Part shown: piece by piece, positions 1 to 8,538 of the stretch
How positions within the stretch are numbered: position 1 is the first letter of the stretch
Layout of the letters: each line of letters opens with the position of its first letter
From: Planctomycetaceae bacterium
GTDB lineage: Bacteria; Planctomycetota; Planctomycetia; Pirellulales; Lacipirellulaceae
DNA length: 64,000 bases
Direction: 5' to 3'
Assembly (NCBI GenBank): GCA_003233055.1
Contig: QIKP01000039.1
Location: 62,001 to 126,000, forward strand
Position numbers and translations under genes: made by a program
The notes under the pieces: model-generated
Seen by the model: only the letters and a program-made list of their open reading frames with translations
Told to the model about the DNA's origin: nothing
The model's database searches: none

Positions 1-1541
1 AAGTCGTCGAAAGCGTTGTGCAGGAGATGGTTCAGTATTTTTCGGTTCTGTTCGGTCCGCTCCCGATGGTCTTCCTCAAACGCCGCCAGGGCCGACTGCT
101 CGATCGTCGGCCGGAATCCCATCCGAATGGCGACCTTCCGAAGTTCGTTCGGGTCTTCCGGCAACGTGTGCGTTTGCAAGTCGAACATGATTTGGAGGCG
201 ATGCTCGAGCTTCCGTAAGGTGCGGTAGTTTTCCTCCAAAATCGTCCGTTCTTGGTTGCTGAGGCATCCGGCCTGCTCGAGGAGGGCGATTGCCTCGAGC
301 GTGTTGCCGGTCCGCACTTCGGGCAGCGCGCCGCCATTGAGAAGCTGGAGGAACTGGATGACGAATTCGATATCGCGGATGCCTCCGATGCCGGTCTTCA
401 CGTCGAGCTTGTGGCCACCGGCGCTTTGGGTCCGATTTTCGATCTGACGCTTAATGGTTCGAATGCCCGTGATATCCGCAAGCGTCAGGTAGCGGCGGTA
501 AATCCATGGCTGGAGTTCGGCGAGCAGCGACTGCCCCAAGTGGATATCGCCGGCAATCGCTCGGGCTTTGATAAAGGCTTGCCGTTCCCAGGTACGGCCT
601 TGCACGTCGTAGTAGGTCCGAGCGCGCGCTCGGCTGATACAGACCGGGCCGCGGGAGCCCTCGGGGCGCAGTCGAAGGTCGACGCGGTAGACGACCCCTA
701 GGTCGGTCGGTTCGGTCAGGAGTTTGACCATGTCGCGCGAAAGCCGCTCGAAGAATTCCTGATTCGAGGTGGCCCGACGCCCGTTGGTTTGGCCCTCTCC
801 TTCGTAGAGGAGGATCAAGTCGATGTCGCTGGAATAGTTCAACTCCAGTCCTCCCAGCTTACCCAACGCAAGGACCGTAAACTGGGCCCGCCGGTCCTCG
901 AACTGCGGGACGCCCATTTTTTCTTCCAGGGCGCGACTGGCGAACCGAAACACGGCCTCGACCGAGGCGTCGGCGACGAACGAAATTTGCCTCGAGATGG
1001 TGGTGATCGGCTGCTCTCGGACGATGTCTCCGTAAGCAATCCGCAAGGTCTCTCGACACTTAAAGAGCCTTAGGATGGCCATCGCATCGTTCGGACGCGA
1101 AACCGAGAGGATCTCCTCGACCAGTTCTTGAACCAACAGCTCGCGCGCGACCGGCTGCCCCTCGGTCATTCGCAGCAGGTCGTACGCTTCGTTCTCCACG
1201 ACGAGAAAATCGCTCAGGTACTGGCTCGTCGAGAAGAGGGCCAGCAGCCTCGGCAAGGCTTCTGGATCGCGCTCAAACAGCGCGGTCGTGGCAAGGGGGT
1301 TTCGCGAAGCGACAACGAACCGCCCAAGATTGTTCCACGCCATGTCGGCGTCGGCAAGCCGAGGAGCGGCAGCGGCAAATTGTTCGCAAAGGTTCGCCAA
1401 GAGGTCGAGCGTGACCCCCGCCTCCGCCATCTTCCACAAGTTGGCGTAACTCGCACTAGAATTCTTCAGCCGAAGCGACGCCATCCATCGCGCGCCGCTG
1501 GCAGGCTGGTCGAGGTACTGACGAAGGAGTTCGGTTTTCAT
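1..1541 (-). CDS. glnE: Glutamine synthetase adenylyltransferase/deadenylase, N-terminal part (cut by window edge)
   Basis: GlnE adenylylates and deadenylylates glutamine synthetase to tune nitrogen assimilation. About 513 codons are present; the frame is open to the left edge, so the C-terminal half (second nucleotidyltransferase domain) lies outside. The first nucleotidyltransferase signature ALGKLGGLELNYSSDIDL is clear, with the metal-binding SDIDL, followed by VDLRLRPEGSRGP and the typical GIRDIEFVIQFLQL helix. The start is the ATG at 1541, reading MKTELLRQY. It is the last gene of the leftward block def-fmt-miaB, 259 bp behind miaB, and a hairpin lies in that gap. Identity is firm from motifs; the total length is not visible. 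Confidence 0.93.
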   Translation of the reverse strand, partial: MKTELLRQYLDQPASGARWMASLRLKNSSASYANLWKMAEAGVTLDLLANLCEQFAAAAPRLADADMAWNNLGRFVVASRNPLATTALFERDPEALPRLLALFSTSQYLSDFLVVENEAYDLLRMTEGQPVARELLVQELVEEILSVSRPNDAMAILRLFKCRETLRIAYGDIVREQPITTISRQISFVADASVEAVFRFASRALEEKMGVPQFEDRRAQFTVLALGKLGGLELNYSSDIDLILLYEGEGQTNGRRATSNQEFFERLSRDMVKLLTEPTDLGVVYRVDLRLRPEGSRGPVCISRARARTYYDVQGRTWERQAFIKARAIAGDIHLGQSLLAELQPWIYRRYLTLADITGIRTIKRQIENRTQSAGGHKLDVKTGIGGIRDIEFVIQFLQLLNGGALPEVRTGNTLEAIALLEQAGCLSNQERTILEENYRTLRKLEHRLQIMFDLQTHTLPEDPNELRKVAIRMGFRPTIEQSALAAFEEDHRERTEQNRKILNHLLHNAFDD

Positions 1542-1608
1542 GGTTGTCGAGGGGAGTTGTTTTCGCTAAGCGATGTCCTCCAGTAGGATCGCTGCCAATG
1601 CTTCACGG

Positions 1609-1645
1609 GCTGTCGTAAGTGCCGTATTGCACTCAAAACGACAGC
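1609..1645. other. Hairpin upstream of glnE
   Basis: Arms GCTGTCGT (1609-1616) and ACGACAGC (1638-1645) pair over 8 bp, and inside them AGTGC (1618-1622) pairs with GCACT (1629-1633) around a 6-nt loop. It sits between the miaB stop and the glnE start on the leftward transcript. There is no U-tract, so it is not a plain intrinsic terminator; it could be a leader structure, a processing site or an operator. The rest of 1542-1800 shows no gene. Confidence 0.5.
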
Positions 1646-1800
1646 ATGGGCATTGTACACGAGAAAGGCCAGGAAGTGGCTGCCCGAATCTATAGGCGAA
1701 GCAAGACCGCCGCCGATGCAGAACAGATCGCCAACTCCATTGCCAACAACAGCATCGACTCCGAGCTTACAAAGCGTTAGCCTCGCCTATCTCGTCTACT

Positions 1801-3243
1801 TCACTCCAGCGTTACCAACTCTGCCCCCACGTGCTGCGTTACCACCGTTCCGAAGAGCGTGTGCACGTTCGCGTCGTAGATAGCGATCGGCATCGTCTGG
1901 CCAACCTGCCGGCGGTTGCCGTCGAACACCACGATCCGGTCGCACATCGTTCGGCCAATGAGCTGCACCAGCGGCCCGTTGTCCTCCGCCGATGGACTCT
2001 CTTTTTTTTGGGCCGCCTTACTCAATCCCTCGACCAACACCTTGACCTGTCGGCCGAGAAAACCCTGGTTGTCCGCCTCGCTGATTTCATTCTGTAGCGC
2101 GAGCATCTCGTTATTCCGGTCACGTTTGACTTGTTCCGGCACGTCGTCGGGCAGCAGGTCGGCTCCCTTGGTGCCGGGTCGCTCGCTGTATTTGAAAATG
2201 AAACTATTCTTAAATCGGCACTCCCGCACGAGATCCATCGACAATTGAAAGTCGGCATCCGTTTCGCCACTAAACCCAACAATAAAGTCGCTCGATACGG
2301 CCACGCCAGGAATTTTTTCGACCGTGCGGGCAAACATCTCGCGGTATTCGGCCACCGTGTATCCGCGGCGCATCCGCTTGAGCTGCGCGTCACTGCCACT
2401 CTGAGCGGGGACATGCAGGTACTTGGCACACTTGGGCAAGTCGCGCACGGCAGCCAGCAGATCGTCGGTCATGTCCTTCGGGTAGTTCGTCACAAACTTG
2501 AGCCGCTCCAACCCTTCGATCGCGTGCAAGTCCGTCAGCAGGTCACTAAACCGGGTCGTCCGCTCGCCCGCTTGGTAGCGGTAGCTATTGACGGTCTGTC
2601 CGAGGAGCGTGATCTCCTTGCAGCCTTCGCTTACCAATTGGCGTGCCTCGGCGACAATCTGCTCGGGTGGGCGGCTTTGCTCCGGCCCACGAACACTGGG
2701 CACGATGCAATAGGTGCAGAATTTGTCGCACCCGATCTGAATCCGCACGTACGCCTGGAACGGAGTGGGTCGCATCGACGGGTCGCGGAGCGGGTCGAAG
2801 CTCTCGTGGCTCCGCTCGATCTGGTCGCGGCTTCCCTCCTTGCGGCCCAGGCTGACTTCCATCTGCTGCCCCGCCCCCGCCTCGATGTTGCGGATGAGCT
2901 GCGGCACCTGATGCAACTGCCCTGGACCGACGACCAAGTCGACGTACGGCGCACGATCGAAAACCAACTGCTGGTCCTTCTGCGCCATGCAACCAATCAC
3001 GCCAATGACTTTTTTCGGATCGTCTCTCTTGGCCTCTTTGATTCGCCCCAGCGCGCTGTAAATCTTGTCCTCCGCATGTTGCCGGACGCTGCACGTATTG
3101 AAGAGAACAGTGTCGGCGTCGGCGGTGCTGGCCGTCAGTTCGTAACCTTCCTTGCGCAGCGCCGCGACCACGAGCTCGCTATCGAGCACGTTCATCTGGC
3201 ATCCGACGGTTTCGATGTAGAGTTTCTTCATCGTGTTGCTCAT
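1801..3243 (-). CDS. miaB: tRNA-2-methylthio-N6-dimethylallyladenosine synthase
   Basis: This radical-SAM methylthiotransferase adds the methylthio group to i6A37 of tRNAs reading UNN codons. It has 480 residues, the usual length. The N-terminal UPF0004 domain carries the three cysteines of the auxiliary cluster (C15 in ETVGCQMN, C51 in NTCSVR, C85 in GVIGCMAQ). The radical-SAM CxxxCxxC is in GCDKFCTYCIVPSVRG, and a TRAM-like domain ends the protein. MSNTMKKLYIETVGCQMN is typical of MiaB rather than MtaB or RimO. A second ATG four codons in is an alternative start. It follows the small membrane gene by 14 nt. Confidence 0.96.
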   Translation of the reverse strand: MSNTMKKLYIETVGCQMNVLDSELVVAALRKEGYELTASTADADTVLFNTCSVRQHAEDKIYSALGRIKEAKRDDPKKVIGVIGCMAQKDQQLVFDRAPYVDLVVGPGQLHQVPQLIRNIEAGAGQQMEVSLGRKEGSRDQIERSHESFDPLRDPSMRPTPFQAYVRIQIGCDKFCTYCIVPSVRGPEQSRPPEQIVAEARQLVSEGCKEITLLGQTVNSYRYQAGERTTRFSDLLTDLHAIEGLERLKFVTNYPKDMTDDLLAAVRDLPKCAKYLHVPAQSGSDAQLKRMRRGYTVAEYREMFARTVEKIPGVAVSSDFIVGFSGETDADFQLSMDLVRECRFKNSFIFKYSERPGTKGADLLPDDVPEQVKRDRNNEMLALQNEISEADNQGFLGRQVKVLVEGLSKAAQKKESPSAEDNGPLVQLIGRTMCDRIVVFDGNRRQVGQTMPIAIYDANVHTLFGTVVTQHVGAELVTLE

Positions 3244-3257
3244 TGCGGCTTAGGGAC

Positions 3258-3446
3258 CTAGGCCGCTTCGTCGCTTTTCTCTGACGGTGAGAGCCCAGGT
3301 TGTTTTTGCGGGACAGGTTGCTTCTGCTGGAGCTGGCTTTTCACTTGCTCTACCAGCAAATCACGGCGAGCGAGCATCATTCGCAGCAAGGCACTCACGG
3401 CGATCAGGCCGCCGACGATCAGCAGGAGGATTTCCCAACGTTCCAT
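3258..3446 (-). CDS. Small single-pass membrane protein, unknown function
   Basis: A 62-residue protein beginning MERWEILLLIVGG. One hydrophobic helix (residues about 6-24) is followed by a charged, Gln/Pro-rich cytoplasmic-type tail ending KSDEAA. The ATG at 3446 is preferred over upstream in-frame codons because an AAGGA ribosome-binding site lies 7-8 nt before it. It is squeezed between fmt and miaB with a 14-nt gap to miaB, so it is co-transcribed. I recognise no family; tails like this occur in short planctomycete membrane proteins. Confidence 0.65.
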   Translation of the reverse strand: MERWEILLLIVGGLIAVSALLRMMLARRDLLVEQVKSQLQQKQPVPQKQPGLSPSEKSDEAA

Positions 3447-3542
3447 GCTTTTTTCCTTCGGGGGATTCTCGCGAAAACGCTGGTGTTCCGCCTGCACCGT
3501 TCACCATCGTAGCGTATGGCTGGTAGCTGCGGCGAGGGTAGA

Positions 3543-4478
3543 TCAGCGGGCGAACCCTCCGCCGGCGTAGCCTCGCAAGAACTCCTGGGCGGTCATCGGG
3601 CGCTTTCCCGCCGGTTGGAGCGATTCGACTTCCAGCAGGCCATCGCCCGTTTCGACGAGGATCCCGGCCCGGGGACGGGCGGGCTCGCTGGGGGGGGGCT
3701 CACAGGGAGAGGGGGCGGGCGGGAGGAGACGGACGCGGTCGATCGCCACTCGGAGCGGTTCTCGCCCCTCGCTATGCCAGAAGGAGAAGGCCCGAGGCCA
3801 GGGGTGCATCGCGCGCACTTGATTCTTGATGGCGATCGCCGATTTTGACCAATCGATCTGACCATCCTGCTTGGCAAGCCGCGGTGCTTTGCTAGCGGCG
3901 GCGTTATCTTGGACGATCGGCGATGCGGTGCCCGCCTCGAGTTGGTCGACCACTTCGACCACTGCTTCGGCACCGAGCGCCGCGAGCCGCTCTTCGAGTT
4001 CGCCTGCCGTCTCGTCTGGGTCGATCGCCACACGCTGCTGCGCGAGGCAAGGACCGGCGTCGAGGCCAGGGGTCATCTGGATCACGGTATTGCCTGTCTC
4101 GGCATCGCCATTCCACACCGCCCACTGCACGGGTGCCGCGCCGCGATACTTCGGGAGTAGCGACCCATGCAGGTTCACCCCCCCGAGACGTGTCGCCTCG
4201 AGCGCCGGCGGGCGGAGGATCTCGCCGTAGTCGCAAACCACAAGCAAGTCGGCCTCGAGCGTGAGGAGCCGCTCGACCGACTCCGGCAGGTTGATGCTCG
4301 GGGGTGTCCAGAGTTCGATGCCCAGGTCGCTCGCCGCGACGTGCATCGGCGGGAGCGGGGATTTTTTGCGAGCGCGAAAGGGCCTCGATACCACCAGAGG
4401 GACTTCATGCCGACCGGCTGACAGCGCTTGGAGGGTGGGCACCGCGAAGGGTCCGGTTCCTAGGAGGATGATTCGCAT
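3543..4478 (-). CDS. fmt: Methionyl-tRNA formyltransferase
   Basis: Formylates the initiator Met-tRNA with 10-formyl-tetrahydrofolate. It has 311 residues, the normal size. The N-terminal Rossmann-like domain starts MRIILLGTGPFAVPTL. The folate/catalytic region NLHGSLLPKYRGAAPVQWA contains the conserved SLLPxYRG, followed by TVIQMTPGLDAG. The C-terminal OB-fold domain binds the tRNA (IKNQVRAMHPWPRAFSFW). The gene lies 55 nt behind def, the classic def-fmt pairing, since the deformylase removes the group that Fmt adds. The tail is richer in proline and glycine than in the enterobacterial enzyme. Confidence 0.96.
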   Translation of the reverse strand: MRIILLGTGPFAVPTLQALSAGRHEVPLVVSRPFRARKKSPLPPMHVAASDLGIELWTPPSINLPESVERLLTLEADLLVVCDYGEILRPPALEATRLGGVNLHGSLLPKYRGAAPVQWAVWNGDAETGNTVIQMTPGLDAGPCLAQQRVAIDPDETAGELEERLAALGAEAVVEVVDQLEAGTASPIVQDNAAASKAPRLAKQDGQIDWSKSAIAIKNQVRAMHPWPRAFSFWHSEGREPLRVAIDRVRLLPPAPSPCEPPPSEPARPRAGILVETGDGLLEVESLQPAGKRPMTAQEFLRGYAGGGFAR

Positions 4479-4533
4479 GAATAGAAAACACGAGGTGGAA
4501 GTGACTCAAAAAAAACGACGAGCCTGCGAACTC

Positions 4534-5121
4534 TTACGTCCTTGCGGCTTCTAAATCCGCCAGCCGTGCGAGGACTCTTTCATCGCTCACCGCTTCGCCA
4601 GCGTCTAAACGGCTTTGGTAATCGATCTCGAACTCCTCGAGCAAGCCATCGATCTCGAAGAGCGCCGTTTCCGAAAGCCGGTCGGTAAATAGTTTGCCGT
4701 CGAGATGGTCGACCTCGTGGAGCACGACACGGGCTATAAATCCTTCCAGGTCGAACTCCAGGAGGTTGCCTGAGAGATCGAACGCCTCGACATGAATCTG
4801 TTTGCTCCGCGTCACGTCGGCACTCACCTCCGGCAGGCTGAGGCAACCCTCGCTCCCGGTCTGCCTTCCTTTCACTTTCGAGATGACCGGATTGATGAAG
4901 ACATGCTCTTCCTTTCGCTGCTGGCTGTCACCCGTTGGGTTGGAGACGAACAACCGGTAGGGCAAGTCAACCTGGTTCGCCGCGAGCCCCACCCCTTCGT
5001 GTTCGTACATCAGATCAAACATTTGGGCGACCCAACCTCGCAATTCGTCGTCGACGCGCCGAATCGGCTTCGAGACGTGGCGAAGCGTCGGGTGCGGGTA
5101 GTGGATAATTTGGAGAGCCAA
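4534..5121 (-). CDS. def: Peptide deformylase
   Basis: Removes the formyl group from nascent peptides. All three motifs are present: GVGLAANQ, EGCLSLP (metal Cys) and HEVDHLDG (the HExxH metal site with catalytic Glu). I place the start at a TTG (5121, MALQIIHYPHPTLRHV), which gives 195 residues and the usual N-terminus. The frame stays open to a GTG at 5184 (216 residues), but that extension overlaps a perfect TATAAT at 5172-5167 that looks like a promoter -10 box, making the longer form less likely. No strong ribosome-binding site supports either start. It is followed by fmt. Confidence 0.93.
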   Translation of the reverse strand: MALQIIHYPHPTLRHVSKPIRRVDDELRGWVAQMFDLMYEHEGVGLAANQVDLPYRLFVSNPTGDSQQRKEEHVFINPVISKVKGRQTGSEGCLSLPEVSADVTRSKQIHVEAFDLSGNLLEFDLEGFIARVVLHEVDHLDGKLFTDRLSETALFEIDGLLEEFEIDYQSRLDAGEAVSDERVLARLADLEAART

Positions 5122-5199
5122 CGCGCGGTTGCTTTCTTTTCGCGAGGGAAGCTGGGAGACCCTCGCATTATAGGGCCACCTCACTTTGATGGAAGCTGC

Positions 5200-8100
5200 C
5201 TACCGAAACAGCAGTAAGCCAAAGCTGTCGGGCGAGTCGCCGGTGGTGCCGGTCCAGGACTTTTGCCTCCCGTCGGGGGCCAATCGCACCGCGCGGACCG
5301 CCCAGGTGTCGCGGATGGCGGGCTGAGGGTCGGAGAGTTCCGGCCAGGGAATGGCAATTTCCGCCGTCCATTCCGTTTCGCTAAGTTGGCTCGCAACGTA
5401 CCACTTGGGGTTCCATGTCGCGTCCCCCCAAACGGCGTCGTGGGTCTGGCCACGGTAGTCGACCGTCAGTTCGTAGGCGGTTCGATAATCGCGATCGATG
5501 TCCAAGGAGAGGACGACGCGATCGGAGGACGAGAGGTCGGAGTCACGATGCCGCGCACCCCCCTCGGACTCGTCGCCGTCCCCTGGCAACCGGGGGCAAG
5601 AGATCGCGACATACAAGAATTCGTCGTCGCGGCAAAGGCGAACCTGGGCCACCGGTTCAGCGGTCGTTCGGGTGGCGCTGTTTCGATTGCCACTGCCGTC
5701 GGACAATCGCATCGGTTCGGCTTGCTTCCAGAGGGCTTCGTCGAATCGGCCATCCAGGTGGGGGCGCTCGCGAACGAGCCGGCAACTCGTGATCGGTTTT
5801 TCGGGGGGGAGTTCCGTCGGTTCGGCCAGCCATCTTTCGCCTCGAGCCGCCCGCTGCCAGGCCCCTTCCATGCTCGATTGACTGGCAAGAAGGAAGTATT
5901 TGTCGGCGGTGCTAGAAAACCCACGCCGGCGCGACGCCACCGCCAGGGGAAACCGAATCGGAGGTTCCGCATAAACGGCCGGTCGCGATTGCTGAAGGTA
6001 CTTCCCCAGCAGCGCCGCCCGCTCCAGCCGTTCGTCCGGCGACAGATTGCCCCCCGCATCACCGGCCGCTTCGGGTAACTGTGCCATCGCGGGAAGCGAG
6101 GACGGTGCCTTGGAAGGATGGTCGACATTCGCCAGCGGGCGAGTTCGCATTTCTCGCATCTCCTCACGCTGGGCAAGGTTGGCCAGTTCGCCGCTCGTGT
6201 AGTACTGCACGAGCCAAACCAGCGCTTGCTCGGTGAAGGGGTGATCAGGGTAGCGCCGAGCGAGCAGGTAAAGCGTGTCGGCAGCCATCGGGAGCCGCCC
6301 CGTTTCGCGGTAGCTGTTGGCGAGTTGAAAAAGTAGCTCCCCGCCCGATTGAGGATCCAGCCCGCCGGTCAGGTTCACGACTTGCCCCGACCAGGCGGGG
6401 CTCCCTTGGGCATGGTCGAGTAGACGAACGAGTTGCCGGCGCTTCTGCGTGAGTCGTCGAAGTCGGTCGAGATCGTTGGGATTGGTCGCCACGCGAGGCC
6501 TGCGCGCGTCGCCCCCCGAGGGAAGCTCCAGCCCGGTGAAAAGATCGCGCGAAGGTCGCGACAGTCCGTCGGCCTGCCATAACAGTTCCAGCTCGTCGAT
6601 CGAGGGAGGAACCGTCGGCTGGGTGAAGAGGAGCCCGCGCGCCGGTGAAGCCTGCCTCGCTGGCGAACCGCCGAGCGCTGCAACAAAATTATCGGTCGGC
6701 ATACGAAGAGAACCTCGCTCGCCCTGCGGTAGCAGCCCAACGATTCGTTCCACTTTCCAAGCAGGGAGCAAGGCGGTCGAAGCGAGGTCGATTTCTTCTG
6801 CTGGGTCCGCTACGGAGGTGACCGCCGCCAGCGCAAGCTGCTCGAGGACCGAGCGAGCGGCCCGCCAACTCCCCCCTTCCAGGCCCTCTCTCTGGTGCGG
6901 CACGAGAACGACCGTCGGCCGCCAAGTTCGAATCGCCGCAACGAGCCTGCGGTGGAGCTGCTCACGGGCCCTGCCATCGCTGAGCCGATCCATTTCGGCA
7001 AGCAGGTCCGCTCCGGAGTGGTGGCTGGAGGCCAGGGTGGCACCTGCCCAGAGCGCGCGGGAGAGTTGCCCACCACACTGGACCATTGCGTCCCTTTGGC
7101 GGTGGTGATCCGGTCTCTCTTCCCGACTAGCCAATAAGGGGAGTACCACGGTTCGATACCCCTCGCCGGCAGCCAAGCGACTCACGATTTCGAGCGGAGC
7201 GTTCTCGGGCGTTGCGGAGAGAACGAGCAGTGCGGCCCGTCCCCCTCCGGCTCGCTGTACCTTCCAGGTTTTTCCGCCATCCTGTGTCGAGAGCAAGGTC
7301 CCCCAGTCGCCGACGGCCCAACCTCGTCGCGCATCGATGAACTGCAACCGGCGGATCGGCGAGTGAATGCCTGTGGCGTAGGCTTGCCAAGTTGCACCTC
7401 CGTCGCCCGAATGAAAGACTTGCGTCCCTGGAGTGCCGGCGATCCAAACGTGGCCGGAGTGGAGGGCGACGGTATTGCAATCGATCTGCCGACCGACGGT
7501 TGCCCGGAATGGCGGGGTGGCGAGCGGCCCCCAGCTTGCGCCGCCATCTTTCGTCTGTTCGATCCTTCCTCGGGCTCCCACCAACCACCCGGTCCCTCGC
7601 TCGCCCAGCACCATTTGGAGCGGCGTGGAGTTTTCCATCGCTGCGTGGGGAGTCTGCTTCAGCTCACGGGAAATCAGTGTTCCGCGCGCATTCCCTTCCC
7701 CTGCCATCGCCCCATTTTCGGCATCGACGAAGTCTGCCGCGAGCCAAGTCGTTCGCTCCCCCGAGGCAATCGGCTGCCAGCTTTTCCCACCATCCTTCGA
7801 GGCAAACAACCCCGAGGGATAAAACGCGCCCCCGTAGCCGGTCGCGATGCCATGGGCCGCGTCGAAGAACTCAACCTGCGTGAGCCGGGGAAGTGCGGGT
7901 GTCGAGACCTGCCGCCAGTCGATTCCTCCGTTGAGGGTCCGAAGGACGACCCCTCGAGTCCGGTGGGTGAGGGGTGCCGCATCGCCGCCGACGATCCAGC
8001 CCCGCTTGGCGTCGATGAAGTGAACGGCCAAGAGGGAACAACCGACCGGCACCGATTGCCGGTGCCATTGTTTGCCCCCATCGTCCGTCCTCAAGACCAC

Positions 8101-8274
8101 TCCGCGATCCCCTACCACCCAGCCCTGTCGGTCATCGACAAAACAGACATCGCGCAGCGTCGCATCGGCCTTCAGCACTTCCTCCAACGTCGAGGGTGGC
8201 TGCGCAGGGGCCCCCATCGCCAAGCACCAGAATAAGGACGAGAAGAAAGCAGTTCGGAAAAAAAAGGGGTTCAT
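5200..8274 (-). CDS. Large secreted protein: Ycf48-like repeats, degenerate LmbE-like region, TPR and CBM9-like domain
   Basis: A 1024-residue protein starting MNPFFFRTAFFSSLFWCLAMG, a signal peptide cut near APAQPP. The ATG at 8274 has an AAGGAAG ribosome-binding site. Residues about 30-360 form Ycf48/BNR-type beta-propeller repeats (GWVVGDRGVVLRTDDGGKQW, FIDARRGWAVGDWGTLL). Residues about 375-560 resemble a decayed PIG-L/LmbE deacetylase (LVLSATPENAPLEIVSRLA, RTWRPTVVLVPH) without the zinc HPDD motif. A TPR-like stretch (LANSYRETGRLPMAADTLYLLARRYP) follows. The last about 190 residues match the CBM9-like fold (LDGRFDEALWKQAEPM, YVAISCP). The role is unknown; it is probably a periplasmic or surface scaffold. 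It lies just upstream of def. Confidence 0.8.
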   Translation of the reverse strand: MNPFFFRTAFFSSLFWCLAMGAPAQPPSTLEEVLKADATLRDVCFVDDRQGWVVGDRGVVLRTDDGGKQWHRQSVPVGCSLLAVHFIDAKRGWIVGGDAAPLTHRTRGVVLRTLNGGIDWRQVSTPALPRLTQVEFFDAAHGIATGYGGAFYPSGLFASKDGGKSWQPIASGERTTWLAADFVDAENGAMAGEGNARGTLISRELKQTPHAAMENSTPLQMVLGERGTGWLVGARGRIEQTKDGGASWGPLATPPFRATVGRQIDCNTVALHSGHVWIAGTPGTQVFHSGDGGATWQAYATGIHSPIRRLQFIDARRGWAVGDWGTLLSTQDGGKTWKVQRAGGGRAALLVLSATPENAPLEIVSRLAAGEGYRTVVLPLLASREERPDHHRQRDAMVQCGGQLSRALWAGATLASSHHSGADLLAEMDRLSDGRAREQLHRRLVAAIRTWRPTVVLVPHQREGLEGGSWRAARSVLEQLALAAVTSVADPAEEIDLASTALLPAWKVERIVGLLPQGERGSLRMPTDNFVAALGGSPARQASPARGLLFTQPTVPPSIDELELLWQADGLSRPSRDLFTGLELPSGGDARRPRVATNPNDLDRLRRLTQKRRQLVRLLDHAQGSPAWSGQVVNLTGGLDPQSGGELLFQLANSYRETGRLPMAADTLYLLARRYPDHPFTEQALVWLVQYYTSGELANLAQREEMREMRTRPLANVDHPSKAPSSLPAMAQLPEAAGDAGGNLSPDERLERAALLGKYLQQSRPAVYAEPPIRFPLAVASRRRGFSSTADKYFLLASQSSMEGAWQRAARGERWLAEPTELPPEKPITSCRLVRERPHLDGRFDEALWKQAEPMRLSDGSGNRNSATRTTAEPVAQVRLCRDDEFLYVAISCPRLPGDGDESEGGARHRDSDLSSSDRVVLSLDIDRDYRTAYELTVDYRGQTHDAVWGDATWNPKWYVASQLSETEWTAEIAIPWPELSDPQPAIRDTWAVRAVRLAPDGRQKSWTGTTGDSPDSFGLLLFR

Positions 8275-8303
8275 CGGCACAGCTTCCTTGCAATCGACAG
8301 TCA

Positions 8304-8344
8304 GACCGCCATGCGGTCCGTGACTCGCGGACCGCGTGGCGGTC
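8304..8344. repeat. REP-like palindrome, family A, full pair
   Basis: Two inverted copies of the unit GACCGC-NNN-GCGGTC (8304-8318 and 8330-8344) form a hairpin pairing 16 of 17 bases around a short loop. It lies in the 264-bp gap between the divergent Ycf48-like and HDOD genes. Relatives are at 24855, 26233, 42919 and 53031. Nothing else is visible in this gap. Confidence 0.75.
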
Positions 8345-8538
8345 GGGCTCTCTCGAGTCTCTCGGTGGATTCTAAACGGTAAGGGCCCCTGCGCTCTAGA
8401 TGAAAAGTTGCGAATCGGTTCGTCCTGTAGCGATTGTGCTAGCAGTACGGGGGCCGTCGGCCCCGGCGGCACGACGAGGGTGAGGTAGAGTTCGATGCCT
8501 GCTTTCCACCCCCCTGCTACCTCCTTTTGCGATACCTC

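Noticed and set aside
2131-3261. 376-codon plus-strand frame
   Set aside because: It is antisense to miaB, which carries all catalytic motifs.
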